From the NCBI GenBank assembly GCA_045123975.1, contig JBGVKV010000124.1, positions 1 to 14,431 on the forward strand: 14,431 nucleotides of DNA. Reading direction: 5' to 3'. This stretch comes from SIG701 sp045123975. Its GTDB lineage: Bacteria; Bacillota; Clostridia; Oscillospirales; CAG-272. The notes under the pieces were generated by a model. That model saw only the letters and a program-made list of their open reading frames with translations, was not told the origin of the DNA and did not search any database. How positions within the stretch are numbered: the stretch's first letter is position 1; every line of letters starts with the position of its first letter. Below are positions 13,157 through 14,431 of the stretch, piece by piece. The position numbers and the translations under genes were made by a program.

Positions 13157-14155
13157 TTATTCTCCCAAAGAATGGGCGAGAATTTCCTCGATCTCCGTAA
13201 GGGATTCCGCCTGGTGGATCCGTCCCCGCATGGCGGCGGCTCCCCGCACGCCCGTGAGAAAATGGGCCACACGGCCCCGGCATTCTCTGGCGGCGGCGCT
13301 GTCTCCGTGCTCCCCTACGATGTCCCGGGCGAGAATCATAGCCTCCCGGCGCCTGTCTGCCTCTGTGGGCGGCGTAAACGTTTCCCCCGCCAACTCGGCC
13401 CGGATCCGGGCAAACACCCAGGGGTTGCCGAGAGCGGCACGGCCGATGGCCACGCCGTCACAGCCCGTGCGGGCAATCATTTCACGACAGGATTCCCCGT
13501 CGCACACGTCTCCGTTTCCGATCACGGGAACGTGGGCAGGCAAAGCGTCCCGGACAGCGGCAATGATTTCCAAATCTACGCCGGGGCGATACATCTGCTC
13601 TCTGGTCCGTCCGTGAACGCACACGGCGGCGGCACCGGCCGACACCGCGGCAAGGGCGATCTGAACCGCGTTTTTGCGGGAGGCATCCCATCCCGCGCGG
13701 ATTTTTACCGTCACGGGAGTGTGATATTTATCGGCGGCACGCACCGCCGAAAGTGTCAATTCCCGCACCGTATCCGGGGAGCGCATGAGAGCGCTTCCGT
13801 CCCCGCCGGTGACGATCTTCTTCACAGGGCAGCCCATATTGATATCGATGGCGGCAGGAGCGATACGGGAGCGGCTGCCCGCATATTCCCCCGATGCCAT
13901 CATGGTAACCGCCCGGGCCATCTGCTCGGGATCGTGGCCGAAGAGCTGGATGGCGCAGGGCGCATCCTCCTCGGTGAGGTAGGCCAGATCGGCGGTTTTG
14001 AGATCCCCGTAGCAAAGGGCGGCGGCGGATACCATCTCCGTGACGGTGTATTCCGCCCCAAATCGGCGGCACTGACGCCGCATAGCCAGATCGGTGAAGC
14101 CGGCCATGGGCGCAAGACATAGTCCGTATGGTATTTCTGTGTTTCCGATGCGCAT
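13157..14155 (-). CDS. dusB: tRNA-dihydrouridine synthase (Dus family)
   Basis: A flavin-dependent enzyme that reduces specific uridines in the tRNA D-loop to dihydrouridine using NADPH. The 332-residue protein has the Dus TIM barrel: LAPMAGFTDLAMRR at 14-27, IDINMGCPVKKIV at 103-115 with Cys109 as predicted catalytic acid, and GDGSALMRSP at 118-127. The FMN/tRNA-contacting residues lie in VKIRAGW (150-156), VHGRTREQMY (180-189), IGNGDV (212-217) and AIGRAALGNPWVF (236-248). These features and the length fit the DusB-like branch common in Firmicutes, although subgroup and target position cannot be proven by eye. AAGGAGG lies five bases before the ATG at 14155. The upstream neighbour, tcdA, is also a tRNA modification gene on the same strand. 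Confidence 0.93.
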   Translation of the reverse strand: MRIGNTEIPYGLCLAPMAGFTDLAMRRQCRRFGAEYTVTEMVSAAALCYGDLKTADLAYLTEEDAPCAIQLFGHDPEQMARAVTMMASGEYAGSRSRIAPAAIDINMGCPVKKIVTGGDGSALMRSPDTVRELTLSAVRAADKYHTPVTVKIRAGWDASRKNAVQIALAAVSAGAAAVCVHGRTREQMYRPGVDLEIIAAVRDALPAHVPVIGNGDVCDGESCREMIARTGCDGVAIGRAALGNPWVFARIRAELAGETFTPPTEADRRREAMILARDIVGEHGDSAAARECRGRVAHFLTGVRGAAAMRGRIHQAESLTEIEEILAHSLGE

Positions 14156-14176
14156 GGCAGCCTCCTTGTCCGTGTT

Positions 14177-14220
14177 GTTTACAGTATAAACCCCAATTGT
14201 GTCGATTTTGCGAACAAAAT
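14177..14220 (-). promoter_or_regulatory. Candidate dusB promoter with two inverted repeats
   Basis: On the minus strand a -10-like TATACT (14183-14188) lies within the inverted repeat GTTTA-N5-TAAAC (14177-14191). Upstream is a second inverted repeat, ATTTTG-N4-CAAAAT (14205-14220). No good -35 box is present at the proper distance. The second repeat could form a small hairpin after tcdA, but no T run follows it. Promoter and operator roles are tentative. Confidence 0.3.
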
Positions 14221-14244
14221 GAGGAATTAGGAAATTTTAAGAAA

Positions 14245-14431
14245 TCAGTGGATCCCCGCGATGTCCCGCACGATCTCTCCGGCGATGAGGAGTCCCGCCG
14301 TGGCGGGTACGAAGGAGATGCTGGCAGGGATGCTCCGACGGGATGATTCCCCCTCGGGAAGAAGGGGGGAGGGACGGGGCTCCTCCTTGGAGTAGAGCAC
14401 CTTTACGTGGGTGATGCCCCGGTTCTTCAAT
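14245..14431 (-). CDS. tcdA: TcdA-like tRNA threonylcarbamoyladenosine dehydratase, C-terminal fragment (start beyond right edge)
   Basis: Only the last 61 codons are present; the gene enters from the right edge. The pattern KNRGITHVKVLYSKEEPRPS, a variable loop, then SIPASISFVPATAGLLIAGE followed by IVRDI, matches the C-terminal end of the TcdA (YgdL) branch of the ThiF/MoeB/E1-like ATPase superfamily. TcdA cyclises t6A at position 37 of ANN-decoding tRNAs to the hydantoin form. The ATP-binding core and catalytic residues are outside the window, so identification relies on this tail alone; another E1-like protein is the main alternative. It ends with TGA at 14245-14247, 89 bases before dusB on the same strand. 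Confidence 0.75.
   Translation of the reverse strand, partial: LKNRGITHVKVLYSKEEPRPSPLLPEGESSRRSIPASISFVPATAGLLIAGEIVRDIAGIH

Noticed and set aside
13128..13160. Possible terminator hairpin between dusB and the sigma gene (GGG-AGAA paired with TTCTGCCC)
   Set aside because: The stem is about seven pairs with a bulge and an AT-rich interior, and no T run follows it, so it is not a convincing intrinsic terminator.
11449..14122. Plus-strand frames opposite the anti-sigma, sigma and dusB genes
   Set aside because: The minus-strand genes have clear motifs and ribosome sites, so these frames are shadows of them.
1..14431. Mobile elements, phage genes, CRISPR arrays or defence islands
   Set aside because: No transposase, integrase, spaced direct repeats or defence-associated domains were seen on either strand; all genes are of core-genome type.

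Overview
The window looks like chromosomal DNA from a GC-rich member of class Clostridia (Firmicutes), possibly an Oscillospiraceae-type gut anaerobe. The evidence is a short-form HisG paired with HisZ, a YerC/TrpR-type regulator heading the histidine operon, a clostridial acyltransferase with a zinc ribbon, a FliB-like cysteine-rich protein, an ABC exporter paired with a DUF1854 protein, strong AGGAGG ribosome binding sites and sigma-A type promoters. The genus cannot be fixed from the sequence. There are no insertion sequences, phage genes, CRISPR arrays, tRNAs or rRNAs, and the region reads as core genome.

Positions 1-5345, minus strand: a histidine biosynthesis operon in the order yerC-hisZ-hisG-hisD-hisC-hisB-hisH, with hisH running off the left edge. 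Four successive junctions (hisG/hisD, hisD/hisC, hisC/hisB, hisB/hisH) are 4-base stop/start overlaps, suggesting translational coupling. A near-consensus promoter at 5381-5409 drives it with a leader of only about 30 bases, too short for a T-box or attenuator. The likely regulator is therefore the first gene, a TrpR-fold YerC protein.

Positions 5364-5528: a divergent promoter region with one good promoter on each strand and a perfect 12-base palindrome between them.

Positions 5529-8479, plus strand: a compact three-gene operon encoding a PlsC-like acyltransferase with a zinc ribbon and an extra C-terminal domain, a FliB-family cysteine-rich protein, and a TRIC/UPF0126 membrane protein. It ends at a clear intrinsic terminator (8504-8543).

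Positions 8551-11430, minus strand: a strong promoter, an ABC exporter half-transporter with an unusual N-terminal domain and zinc ribbon, and a translationally coupled DUF1854 protein.

Positions 11571-13070, minus strand: an ECF sigma factor followed by a single-pass membrane protein that is probably its anti-sigma factor, ending at a long bidirectional hairpin. Upstream on the same strand are a tRNA-dihydrouridine synthase (13157-14155) and the C-terminal end of tcdA, another tRNA modification gene, at the right edge.

Nothing here is an obviously new system. The least explained parts are the extra domains on the acyltransferase and ABC exporter (both combine a zinc ribbon with a possible PH-like fold), the FliB homologue without flagellar neighbours, and the sigma/anti-sigma pair with no zinc motif and an Ala/Pro/Glu-rich extracytoplasmic linker.
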